Positions 24,499 through 36,199 of a stretch of DNA of 64,000 nt are shown here, in pieces. Source of the stretch: Macrostomum hystrix (taxonomy: Eukaryota; Platyhelminthes; Macrostomidae). The stretch is taken from assembly GCA_950097015.1 (NCBI GenBank), contig CATNEN010000001.1, positions 1,848,001 to 1,912,000 of the forward strand, read 5' to 3'. The position numbers and the translations under genes were made by a program. Numbering within the stretch: position 1 is the stretch's first letter; each line of letters begins with the position of its first letter. The notes beneath the pieces were generated by a model. The model saw only the letters and a list, made by a program, of their open reading frames with translations. It had not been told where the DNA came from and did no database searches.

Positions 24499-27400
24499 GA
24501 CAAAAATAGATATGGTATTATATATGCAAAACTTGTCAAGCGAGGATGCACACTTGAGGAGATGTAAGTGGAAATGTTATAATCATAACTTTTTAAGTAG
24601 TGTTTAAGAATACTATCTTATCTATTTTTATAATAATAATTTAAGCCTAATAGATGAAATATAATATATAGACTTTGATTGAATGCAGTCATTTGGCTTT
24701 TACATTTTTGTAGCTTCTCTTTGTTATTATAATATTCTTTTTTTTCTATAAAATAGTATACATGGTTTAAAAGGTTTTTAATGCATTGGTAACCCTATGT
24801 TATCTAGTTAACTTAAGAAAAATAATAGCCTAGACATAGACTCCTTCACTGGTAGCAACGCAAGTATAGGCAACCACTGATAGCAGACAAAAATTTATCT
24901 TTATTAGTTGAGAACTTGTCCCCAAGCAACATAGAACCAATGCCTCCCCAGAAACAGAGAACTTATATATTTCCCTCAGCAGGCAATGCCCTTTGGCAGC
25001 AAATAAATACCTTTTTAGAAACATTTTTTATCTCTTTACTGTCACTGATTGCCCTAAGCAAGTAACCAATATCCCTACCAGCAGGCTTCCCAAGTAAGTG
25101 CACATTGCACTATATTGTTGCTCCCTTTACTTCCCTTTCGATATAAAATTTGGTGCAAAGTTTACTAAGGGATTGGTAAGAAAAGATGCCCAAATCTTTC
25201 TGAAACTTGATATTGAATAATATTGTTAGCCTACAGTAATTTTGTATTTATTATCATTACCATTAAAAAACTAAAGTACTGAGCAAAATTCAATACTTCT
25301 AAAAGTTATTACTCTTAGTTTTACTATGTTTTTTTACATTTTTGCCATTAGTCTGTTATTAGTGTTTTTTTAATATGTGTATTATAAACAAAATATGCAG
25401 CCTTTTATGGCTTTTGCCACAGTGTTAGCAGTGCTCTGTTGGGTGTGCAGTTGTTCTGTTGCACTGCTATCATAAAATGGGCCTGCAGACTAGAAGTCAT
25501 TTGAAAGCTTGAATAGAAACATTAGAACTGAGAGCCGATAAACTATTCAGCAACCTTGGCCTTCCAGTTTGTGAAATGTGGAATCCTCATTGTGAAATGC
25601 TTCCTCCAAGCATTTGGCAGATATTGGCATCAAAGTTATAAATTAGTGTGTTGGTAATTATCTAAATTTGACAGTTTTTATACAGTTATAAGTAAAAAGT
25701 AAGGAACTATGCAATAAACATTTTAGTAACAGCTTGTTTACCACAATTTTTAGCAAGCCTGTCGTAACAGGAAAAATATTGTTGCAAAAAAGTTTTGTTT
25801 TCAAATTGGTAGCTAGTAATGAGCTGCCAATGAGCCAACATGCACAATACTGTTATTCAAGTATTAGTTAAGATTTTGATTACTCTGTTTAAAAAATTGA
25901 ATGCAAACTTCTTCAGTTCATTATAAACTTTGTTGCAAAGATCTGTAGATGTCATGTCTGTGATTATAAATTACGTTTTTACATGTGATTTATTAAAAAA
26001 TGTTGCTGAATTCTCTAAAAATATTAGGCTTTGCTAGACTTTTATAGTTATAAGTGTAGTCAAGAAGTACATTAATAATATGGTAGTTTTCTGGGAAATT
26101 AAACTATGCTTTACTACAATATTGCAAAGTATATAGTTATAATGTATAAAAATCTATATATAATTCGTGAAATTTAATTTTTCTTGCCTTAAAAGAGAAC
26201 TTTTTAAATAACAATAAGTAGTGAAATATTTTTTTAGAATTGTCATTTTATTTTTTTTGCTTTTTTTTATTGAAGTGTTAATAAATTGGGTTAGATTGTA
26301 TAAAACATAGCTATCTAATGTCGCCTAACTCGTACTTTCATTAGTTTCATACGATTTTAGATAGGTTTTTAGGCCTATTCTTTCCACTTAGACCATCAGG
26401 CTAAGGAGGTTGTAGCTTTGTGGTTTGAGCATTGGACTCACATATTGAAGGTCGGGGGTTCTATTCTCCACTCCACTGAAACAATTTGTGTCCTTTAGCA
26501 AGGCACTTCAACCTGCATTGCTTCAGTTCACCCAGCTGTTAAATGGGTACCAACATTAGTTGGAGTTATTGAGGGTGGGTGTGCCGTCTCCCCAGTCCAT
26601 GGACTGAACAGCTGTATGCAGCATTTGATTGCGCCGCGCAATAGCTGCGGCTGTGCTGTCGGCTGCGCGTCTGTACAAATTGGGGCATGTGTAATCAATT
26701 CTATATGAATTAATTAGAAATTATTCCACTTAATTTTCCACAAATTTCCCCAGTGTTGGAACCACAGTGAGGTGTGACAATATTATTGACAACAGAAGCT
26801 AACACAGTTGTCTTGATATTTTTTATAAATCCAGTAACCAGGCGGTGGCAGCCACGGCTCTGGCCGGCGATCGCGCAGCCGCTGTCTGGCTGTCCAGCCA
26901 CTCGGCTGATCCCGCGCTGGGCAGTCCGAATCCGCGCGAATTCTATTTGCACCTGTGCCCAGTTGGCCCTGTAGAGACCAGCTTTCACGAGTTCTGGTCC
27001 CGGTATCGGGCAGCCAGGGGCTGGTGCGCCTCGATGGACTATGCGCCTCACGCCACCATTGTTGAACCATTCGAAGTGGCACCATCCGCCTATTTAGACC
27101 TACTTAGGGCCTACAATACCGCGGCTAGACTGTTTGCTAATCGACGCCTAGTTAAACGCCTGCGCCTGTTGCCTAGCAACATCAACGACACTCACCTGGG
27201 CTTTGTCATAGACGCCGAACAGGCTTTGCTAGATTTGGCCAATGAATTCGCGGCCGCGTGTCAGCGGGTCGGCATCCGGGTGTGTGTCAGGCAGCCGCCT
27301 CACCGGCTCAGTCTCTGCTGCGGCTTCCAGCAAGCTCAGTACCTGCAGGTGGGTTCTTTGAACTAGGGTTTCAGTCATTGTGCTGCATTGATAGCTGACG

Positions 27401-30400
27401 AGGCTATATTTGGTGCTTTAGCTTTGAATTTCTGACCGAACTTTCCACTCCTCATACTAGCTGGTAAATTAACTAATTATTAATCGAATTAGAAACGAAA
27501 TTATTTCATTTTGGAGGTCAACTGACACCTCCAGTGTCGTGGAGGAGGTCAACTGACACCTCCAGTGTCGTGGGGGAGGTCAAATGACACCTCCAGTTTC
27601 GTGGGGGAGGTCAATTTACCCCTCCAGTGTCGTGGGGGAGGTCAACTGACACCTCCAGTTTCGTGGGGGAGGTCAATTTACCCCTCCAGTGTCGTAGGGG
27701 AGGTCAACTGACACCTCCAGTTTCGTGGGGGAGGTCAATTTATCCCTCCAGTGTGGGTAAATCAACTGACCCCTGTAGTGCCATGTGGTGTGGTGAACTG
27801 ACCCCTGTAGTGCCATGTGGTGTGGTCAACTGACCCCTGTAGTGTCATGATGGAGGTTGATTAAGCGAAGTGTCTCGATGTGGGTCAACTTAATAATTAG
27901 TGTCTTTTATTAAGGGAGGTTCAATTAACCGTAAATTAGTTTCTTTGTTTTCAAACGATTACCTATTTAAGGACCATTATTTGGGTCAATTATCCCTTTG
28001 TGGGAAGGCGAAGTTAACCAAAATTTTCTGACTATGTGCCAATCAAACTACTCAGGTGAAGAAGGAAATTACCGAGCACTTTCGCTTGGACCCAACAACC
28101 GAAGTAGTTTTGCCGGAAGTGAGTCAGGATCCGTCTATTAGCAGTGGCTGGCAGTTGCGCTTATACTCGCGAGATGTCCGACTAAAAAACTGCCTACTGG
28201 ATCAGCTGCATCCGCTCTATAGACTGGCCTGCGAGAGGCCCTTAGCTGAGGTGGCTGTGGCACCGCCTGGCGATTTGCACTTTAACTGCGGCGATCGGGT
28301 GGCCCTGGTTACTAGGGTGACGCCGCCGCGACACGGCTGGGGCCTCGGCTTCAATGTGGAAACTGGCGTTATGGGAAATTTTCCGCTGAGCTTGGCACAG
28401 AGAATTCCCTGCTACGAAGCTTGGACTTTGCACCGGTGAGTAGCGACTGACTCTTATAAGGGAAGCGCCTGAAGTTTCAGGGAAAGCTGTCTGAAGTTTC
28501 AGGTAGAGCTGTCTGAAGTTTCAGGTAGAGCTGTCTGAAGTTTCAGGTAGAGCTGTCTGAAGTTTCAGGGAAAGCTGTCTGAAGTTTCAGGTAGAGCTGT
28601 CTGAAGTTTCAGGTAGAGCTGTCTGAAGTTTCAGGTAGAGCTGTCTGAAGTTTCAGGTAGAGCTGTCTGAAGTTTCAGGTAGAGCTGTCTGAAGTTTCAG
28701 GTAGAGCTGTCTGAAGTTTCAGGGAAAGCTGTCTGAAGTTTCAGGTAGAGCTGTCTGAAGTTTCAGGTAGAGCTGTCTGAAGTTTCAGTGAAAGCTGTCT
28801 GAAGTTTCATGGAAAGCTGTCTGAAGTTTCAGGTAGAGCTGTCTGAAGTTTCAGGGAAAGCTGTCTGAAGTTTCAGGGAAAGCTGTCTGAAGTTTCAGGG
28901 AAAGCTGTCTAAAGTTTCAGGGAAAGCTGTCTAAAGTTTCAGGGAAAGCTGTCTGAAGTTTCAGGGAGCTGAACTGAACTTTTGAGACAGTTCAGTTACT
29001 AGTACATGTATTTGGGATTAAATACGTCGTATATCAGCCTAATTATTGTTATTTGTTTGATTGTGAAGCGGTTTTATTGATTTTATTTAGCTCAGCGATT
29101 TCAGCGGACATTGGAACTATCTCTTAGCTAAGGGTTTAACGGCTGAAATGGACATTCATTATTAATTATTAGCTTCCCATATACCATGTGTGGCGCAATT
29201 TAGTTTTCTATTTTTATCTTTTCTGAGTTCATTTTTTCTCTGACAGTGACTGCTTTGGTTTCCAGTACTTAATCTACCCCTTTGTCTACAAAATTCCCAT
29301 ATAGTTTCGATTCCCAACACTCTAAAATCCCATAGACTTTATCGATTCCCAAAACTGTAAAATCCCATAGACTTTATCGATTCCCAACACACTAGATCCC
29401 ATAGAGATTATAGATTCCCAACACTCTAAATCCCATAGAGTTTATAGATTCCCAACACTCTAAAATCCCATAGAGTTTATAGATTCCCAACACTCTAAAT
29501 CCCATAGAGTTTATAGATTCCCAACACTCTAAATCCCATAGAGTTTATAGATTCCCAACACTCTAAAATCTCATAAAGTTTCGATTCCCAACACACTAAA
29601 ATCCCATGGAGTTATTGGGTAGATCCGTAACCCGTAACTCATAGACCCGATTACGTTTAAGGGCTGCAGTTCCTATCGTGTCACCTGCTATTAGCCTGAA
29701 TACCCTCTCCCTATTCCCACCGGGATAAATCTTTGTAAGTAAGGGTACAATTTCTAACTGGCTACAAACAGGATCCTATCCTTACTGAATCCTAATCCAT
29801 GTTTAAGTCAGTTCTCATATAAAATAGGGATTAGTATAATCTGAAAAAGCAGCTGAGCCTAATTCAATCCTAAAATGATTTTCTATCCCTTCTCCTCAAT
29901 TCCCTGTGTCTCTTCCCCTCTCCTTGCCTCGCGTTTCTGGCGTGACCCCCCAGCTGTAGCATTGCCGATGATTTATTTCAATTCGATAACTGCGTGCATT
30001 GCTAGCAATTCAATAATTAAATGGAAGTCCCATCTGCTGTTTTTTGACGTGCATCTTTCTACGAGTAGATACAGTCCTCTGTGTCCCTTTTTTAAAGTGG
30101 GATCTGGGATTTGGCTTTTGCATCGAAAGAAAAAGGTGAATAATTCTAATTTCTAGATCCTGAATCTGAATTCTACATGCCTGAATGTGAATTTTTTATG
30201 CCTGAATCTGATTTTTAGATGTCTGATGAATCTTGTGAAAAATGTTTTGTGATAGAATGCGCAGGGGTGAGATAGAATGAGCAGGGGTGAGATAGAATGA
30301 GCAGGGGTGAGACAGAATGAGCAGGAGTGAGATAGAAGGAGCAGGGGTGAGATAGAATGAGCAGGGGTGAGATAGAATGCGCAGGGGTGAGATAGAATGA

Positions 30401-32683
30401 GCAGGGGTGAGATAGAATGAGCAGGGGTGAGATAGAATGAGCAGGGGTGAGATAGAATGAGCAGGACTGAGATAGAATGAGCAGGGGTGAGATAGAATGA
30501 GCAGGGGTGAGATAGAATGAGCAGGAGTGAGATAGAAGGAGCAGGGGTGAGATATAATGAGCAGGGGTGAGATAGAATGAGCAGGGGTGAGATAGAATGA
30601 GCAGGAGTGAGATAGAATGAGCAGGGGTGAGATAGAATGCGCAGGGGTGAGATAGAATGAGCAGGGGTGAGATAGAATGAGCGGGGGTGAGATAGAATGA
30701 GCAGGGGTGAGATAGAAGGAGCAGGGGTGAGATATAATGAGCAGGGGTGAGATAGAATGAGCAGGGGTGAGATAGAATGAGCAGGAGTGAGATAGAATGA
30801 GCAGGGGTGAGATAGAATGAGCAGGGGTGAGATAGAATGAGCAGGAGTGAGATAGAAGGAGCAGGGGTGAGATAGAATGAGCAGGAGTGAGATAGAATGA
30901 GCAGGGGTGAGATAGAATGAGCAGGGGTGAGATAGAATGAGCAGGGGTGAGATAGAATGAGCAGGGGTGAGATAGAATGAGCAGGGGTGAGATAGAATGA
31001 GCAGGGGTGAGATAGAATGAGCAGGAGTGAGATAGAAGGAGCAGGGGTGAGATAGAATGAGCAGGACTGAGATAGAATGAGCAGGGGTGAGATAGAATGA
31101 GCAGGAGTGAGATAGAATGAGCAGGGGTGAGATAGAATGAGCAGGAGTGAGATAGAAGGAGCAGGGGTGAGATAGAAGGAGCAGGGGTGAGACAGAATGA
31201 GCAGGGGATGAGATATAATGAGCAGGGGATGAGATATAATGAGCAGGGGATGAGATAGAATGTGCAGGGGTGAGATATACTGAACAGGGGTGAGATAGAA
31301 TGAGCAGGGGTGAGATAGCATCGAGTTGAGTACACTCAGAAATGCTCTTAAGTTGCTCCCTTCGTATTCCGCAGGCTCACAGTGGTACAGAGCGACTCCG
31401 GCAGTCTTGGCGGCCATTCGTCGCCGCTAGACCAGCAGCAGTCGGCGATGATTATCGTCGGCACGCGCGCCAGCAACGCTTCATCGTCCGCTGTTTCGTC
31501 AAGCGGATCGTCTTCGAATTCGAATTCTATTAACGAGGCTACGCCCACGCAGTCGACTGGCCTGGCACTGATGGGCAACGGGAATTCCGCCGCTGCCGTT
31601 GCTTCGCCGACAACGGCGCCATCGATGTCGACGTCGACGGCTTATCGCGGCGGTAGCAGCAACGGCAGCGCTAGTGGCAGCGAATCTTTTGAAGCGGTAG
31701 GCGGAAATTATCTACATGCTACCCGATATGTATCGAAATTCTAAATCGACTTCAAACACTTGTGTCAACACCTTGATATTCGCAGCTTGTCTATAAGCTG
31801 AGATCTGCGAGTATAGTAGCTTGTCTAACAGCTTATCGAACAGCTGAGGTCCCTGTGTCTAACAGCTTGTCTAACAGTCAATGTCGCTGTGTCTAACAGC
31901 TTGTCTAACATCCAAGGTCCCTGTGTCTAACAGCTTGTCTAACATCCAAGGTCCCTGTGTCTAACATCTTGTCTAACAGTCAATGTCGCTGTGTCTAACA
32001 GCTTGTTTAACATCCAAGGTACCTGCGTCTAACAGCTTGTCTAACAGTCAATGTCGCTGTGTCTAACAGCTTGTCTAACATCCAAGGTCCCTGCGTCTAA
32101 CAGCTTGTCTAACATCCAAGGTCCCTGCGTCTAACAGCTAGTCTAACATCCAAGGTACCTGCGTCTAACAGATTTTTTTAACAATCCAGGTGCCTTCCTG
32201 TGTCTAGCAGTTTTTTAACTGTTGAGGTCACTGTCCAAAATCAGATATAAATTTTTATGTACACAATTTAAGTTTCAAAGTAGAAAATTGACTTGTAAAC
32301 ATATTGCAGTGCATCCAAAACTATATTCATAAACATTTCTGTATCTCTAACTATGGAAATTACGAAAAACTAATCATCTAACAAAGTGCACCTTGTGCAG
32401 TTCATTCGCTAGAAAGCAGGCTTTTAATTAGTGAATTATTAGACTGCGAAACAGTCGGCAGTTACAGATTACAGTTTAACCCAACTAGCTAGAATAATAC
32501 TTTGTTTCGCTATCATTATTCAATGCTTAATACAATTAGTGGCTTAACAACCATCGAGTTGATTGCTGCATTCAAACTAGCTAAACTATGGAATCATTAC
32601 AGTCTTCTTTTTGTGTTCTGAAAGATAAACTTTTTTAGTTCAACAAAGTTATATATTCTATCATTACTCTGGGTGGCATTGTC

Positions 32684-32718
<35 letters not shown>

Positions 32719-35232
32719 AAACTGCTAGCCAAATAGAGTGAGAAATAATTAGTAAACTGGGTTGAAGAAGAAGACTTCAAGAGTGCCCTGGATTTCATTT
32801 GGCATTGGCTTGCTAGCCTAATAGTATTTTATGCATAGGAAAACATGGACTCTATTATTTACAGTCTAGACTAGCTTAAATACGCCCTTATCATAGCTAC
32901 ATATTTAAGCATAATGTTCCACTATTTCTATGCCCCAGTATCCTTTCCGAGTACTAAAAAAGCATAGGTTAACGAAGAGTAAAAGTTTTTTCTTCGTTTT
33001 TAGTGGCTATAATCGATTTTTATTACTAAAAGTAGCAAAAAGCAGTTGATAACTTTTTTTGCTTAAATTAACTAAATCTACTAGAGTCTCGTATTTTTCA
33101 TGTTCAATACTTTGCTTAACATCTGACTCCATGGCTAACATCTGACTCCATGTCTAAAATCTGACACCATGTCTAACATCAGACTCCATTTCTAACATCT
33201 GAATCCATGTCTAACATCTGACACCATGTCTAACATCTGACACCATGTCTAACATCTGACATCATGTCTAACATCTGACACCATGTCTAACATCTGACAT
33301 CATGTCTAACATCTGACATCATGTCTAACATCTGAATCCATGTCTAACATCTGACACCATTTCTAACATCTGAATCCATGTCTAACATCTGACACCATGT
33401 CTAACATCTGACACCATGTCTAACATCTGACATCATGTCTAACATCTGACATCATGTCTAACATCTGAATCCATGTCTAACATCTGACATCATGTCTAAC
33501 ATCTGACATCATGTCTAACATCTGACACCATGTCTAACATCTGACTCCATGTCTAACATCTGACTCCATGTCTAACATCTGACACCATGGCTAACATCTG
33601 ACATCATGTCTAACATCTGACATCATGTCTAACATCTGACATCATGTCTAACATCTGACATCATGTCTAACATCTGACACCATGTCTAACATCTGACTCC
33701 ATGTCTAACATCTGACTCCATGTCTAACATCTGACACCATGGCTAACATCTGACATCATGTCTAACATCTGACATCATGTCTAACATCTGACATCATGTC
33801 TAACATCTGACTCCATGGCTAACATCTGACTCCATGTCTAACATCTGACACTTTTCAGGCTCCGCTGTCTCCAGCCTCCGGTATCTCCTCTTCATCCGGT
33901 TTTCGGTTCTCTCCCCTAATGGAGTCCGGGCCACCTTTTCCATTCGACTATCACCAGCATCAGCACCAGCTTCAACGCCTGTCTTTAACCGGCTCCGAAG
34001 CTTCCTCAATCGGCGCCGTTAGTATTCAGCGTCGTCAGCGTCGTCAGCTTCACATGATGCGTCACGCTGAGCCGCTCGATCAGGCTGTTGGTCCCGACTG
34101 GGCCGCAGCCGCTCTGGACGCCTCCGGCCGACTTGTTAGCCGATTCGATCTGTCCATTCCACCGGTTCTGCCCGTCCGTCTAGCCGGCGACTATGCCGTC
34201 GATCCGCCCCTATCAGTGATTGGCGAGTTCATGGCCACCCAGATCGGCTTATCGTTGGGTCGGGCCGGGGTTCGCTACTCCTATTGCTACTGCAGTCCAG
34301 CATTGGCCTGCGTACAGACCGCGCACTGTGTACTAGCCGGCGTTGGCCAGCTAGACTTGCTGATTAGATTAGAGCCACTGCTTGCCGATCATCTAGAGTG
34401 CTCCGTTGGCGCTACGGCAACCCCGGCCTCGCCGCCGTCTGCTCAAGTTTATCTCGACTGCGGCAAACTGCGCGAATTCGGCTACAACGCGGATCTCGCC
34501 TATGCGCCCCTGACTGAACCAGATGCAGATGCCAGCGTCGGGGTTGAGACCTACAAAGACCGTCTGGCTAAGGTGGTAAAAAGAGCGTTAGAGTCCTGTA
34601 AAACGCCTGGTAAGAATTTATTCGCCGTCGACTTTGGCTCATTTATATTGAACGAGTACTTTAAAAGTCTGTCGATACGTTAATTGTACTTAAAAAGTGC
34701 TCGAGTACTTTAAAAGTGCATAAGTACTTAAAAAGTGCACGAGTACTTTTAAGGTGCACCGGTACTCTTTAGGTTCGCTATTATATTTGCGGTGCGCTAG
34801 TACTTTTGTAGTAAATAAAAGGTGGCGGTTGCTATTATATAAAACGCGAATACTTTTTGGATCAGCGTATTTTTCAAGTGCAAAAATGTTGCTTTATTTT
34901 TTACCTTGAAAACACTAGGCAGCAGAATTCTATTCGTCGGGCATCGGTCAACCGTCGAGCAATCTTTGTCCGCCGCGCTGGCTTTAGTTCGTTCTAGCGA
35001 AGGCGGCGCTCCACTGACTGCCCCCGCCACTGGAGCCGCCGCCGCCGCCCCCGCAACGTCGCTGGGTCTGTTTCGCCGAACTCCAGTCGTGCCCTACGCT
35101 GCCCTGCACTGCCTAGAAGAGCGAGCTGATAGCCGGCGCGGTTGGGTAGCAACCGCCGGTCCAGTTGCCACGGGCTTCACTGTGAAGAGTCATTCGCCGT
35201 TTGATGCAGCTGCCATGATTGCAAGCGCTTAG
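24499..35232 (+). CDS. UBASH3/TULA (Sts)-like protein, 5' end incomplete
   Basis: TULA/Sts proteins combine UBA, 2H-phosphoesterase-like, SH3 and histidine-phosphatase domains and dampen tyrosine-kinase signalling. Exons: about 24499-24563 (tentative), 26835-27348, 28056-28435, 31375-31696, 33859-34609, 34919-35232; all junctions are GT-AG and the phases agree. Joining exon 1 to 2 completes a UBA domain (LVKRGCTLEE + INQAVAATALAGDRAAAVWL). Then come the 2H-like domain (first motif PHAT intact, second altered to HRLSL), an SH3-like part (FNCGDRVALVTRV) and a Ser-rich linker. The phosphatase domain has MMRHAEPLD, CSPALACVQTAH and ILFVGHRST. Both histidines are kept, but the Arg after RHGE and the Arg of SPSLRC are replaced. 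Start codon not found. UBASH3 introns 2-4 hold private tandem arrays, the last a short degenerate one. Confidence 0.85.
26398..26690 (+). mobile_element. tRNA-derived SINE
   Basis: It starts with a tRNA-like head: an A-box-like GTAGCTTTGTGGTTTGAGCA and a B-box-like GGGTTCTATTC with normal spacing. A central domain follows with TTTAGCAAGGCACTTCAACC and TTAAATGGGTACC. From memory this resembles a central domain shared by SINEs across many invertebrates and fish. The 3' part is GC-rich near 26630-26670 and then AT-rich. It lies in the first identified UBASH3 intron. I could not define target-site duplications. Confidence 0.72.
27514..27870 (+). repeat. 31-bp array in UBASH3 intron
   Basis: About eight copies of a 31-bp unit containing GAGGTCAACTGACACCTCCA, then three more diverged copies with ACTGACCCCTGTAGTGCCAT. 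Each unit holds a small hairpin, GAGGT...ACCTC, and the word CTGAC followed by CCTCCAG. It lies in the intron 27349-28055. Confidence 0.92.
28465..28970 (+). repeat. 22-bp array in UBASH3 intron, AG/GT unit
   Basis: About 23 copies of TGAAGTTTCAGGTAGAGCTG plus TC, with a GGGAAAG variant. It begins about 30 bp after the splice donor at 28436. Each main-type unit reads TTTCAG|GTAGAG, an acceptor-like sequence immediately followed by a donor-like one. Confidence 0.95.
29290..29612 (+). repeat. About 34-bp array in UBASH3 intron
   Basis: About nine copies of a 31-36-bp unit containing GATTCCCAACACTCTAAA and TCCCATAGAGTTTAT, less homogeneous than its neighbours. It is the second of three unrelated arrays in the intron 28436-31374. 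Confidence 0.9.
30240..31325 (+). repeat. 20-bp array in UBASH3 intron
   Basis: About 54 copies of GAGATAGAATGAGCAGGGGT with single-base variants (AGGAG, GACTG, ATATAATG). The array ends about 50 bp before the acceptor at 31374. Each unit contains AGCAGG and GGTGAGAT, the second close to a donor consensus. Antisense frames of about 380-400 residues across it are repeat artefacts. Confidence 0.95.
31790..32225 (+). repeat. About 30-bp array in UBASH3 intron
   Basis: About 14 units containing GTGTCTAACAGCTTGTCTAA and then CATCCAAGGTCCC or CAGTCAATGTCGC. The word TCTAAC occurs twice per unit. It begins about 95 bp after the donor at 31697 and decays toward 32220. Confidence 0.93.
32676..32717. 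repeat. (GT)n microsatellite
   Basis: An uninterrupted run of roughly 16 GT dinucleotides in the UBASH3 intron between the two tandem arrays. Confidence 0.97.
33115..33850 (+). repeat. 19-bp array ending at the UBASH3 acceptor
   Basis: About 38 copies of TCTAACATCTGACACCATG with CATCATG, CTCCATG and AATCCATG variants. The last unit passes directly into CTTTTCAG, the 3' splice site of the next exon (33859). The array therefore appears to supply the branch-point region of this intron. Confidence 0.95.
34683..34785 (+). repeat. Short degenerate array in the last UBASH3 intron
   Basis: Four to five imperfect copies of a roughly 22-bp unit with GTACTTAAAAAGTGC or GAGTACTTTAAAAGTGC. AGTACT is palindromic. 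This is the smallest and most degenerate of the intron arrays. Confidence 0.75.
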
Positions 35233-35369
35233 GCTTGATCTACCATCGCTTCATTCCTTGCGGGATAAAAATAGGAAACTGTTTCGACATTTTTGGTATT
35301 CTAAGATTCTATTCTGTTACTTTTTGCCAGACTGGGTTAGAATTTGTGGAATTCTCATTAGCCGAAATT

Positions 35370-36195
35370 TGAATCTAATGCTGATTTGTCTAAATCTAGA
35401 ATCGAGTTCTGATTGGTCTAAATCTATTATCGAGTTCTGATTTGTCTAAATCTAGAATCGAGTTCTGATTGGTCTAAATCTAGAATCGAGTTCTGATTGG
35501 TCTAAATAGAGAGTCGAGTTCTGATTGGTCTAAATAAAGAATCGAGTTCTGAATGTACTAAATCTATTATTGAGTTCTGATTGGTCTAAATCTATTATTG
35601 AGTTCTGATTGGTCTAATTCTAGAACCAAGTTCTGATTGGTCTAGTTCTAGAATCGAGTTCTGATTGGTCTAAATCTAGAATCGAGTTCTGATTGGTCTA
35701 AATCTAGAATCGAGTTCTGATTGGTCTAAATCTAGAATCGAGTTCTGATTGGTCTAAATCTAGAATCGAGTTCTGATTGGTCTAAATAGAGAGTCGAGTT
35801 CTGATTGGTCTAAATAAAGAATCGAGTTCTGAATGTACTAAATCTATTATCGAGTTCTGATTGGTCTAATTCTAGAACCAAGTTCTGATTGGTCTAGTTC
35901 TAGAATCGAGTTCTGATTGGTCTAAATCTATTATTGAGTTCTGATTGGTCTAAATCTATTATCGAATTTTGATTGGTCTAAATCTATTATCGAGTTCTGA
36001 TTGGTCTAAATCTATTATTGAGTTCTGATTGGTCTAAATCTATTATTGAGTTCTGATTGGTCTAAATCTATTATTGAGTTCTGATTGGTCTAAATCTATT
36101 ATTGAGTTCTGATTGGTCTAAATCTATTATCGAATTTTGATTGGTCTAAATCTATTATTGAGTTCTGATTGGTCTAAATCTATAATGGAGTTTAT
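35370..36195 (+). repeat. 28-bp array downstream of UBASH3
   Basis: About 29 copies containing AAATCTAGAATCGAGTTCTG and ATTGGTCT, with TATTAT replacing AGAATC in the right half. It starts about 140 bp after the stop codon, so it lies in the 3' UTR or just beyond. Confidence 0.95.
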
Positions 36196-36199
36196 GATT

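Noticed and set aside
30196-31417. Two overlapping antisense frames of about 380-400 residues
   Set aside because: Translation of the 20-bp intronic array in two frames; it lies antisense inside the UBASH3 intron.
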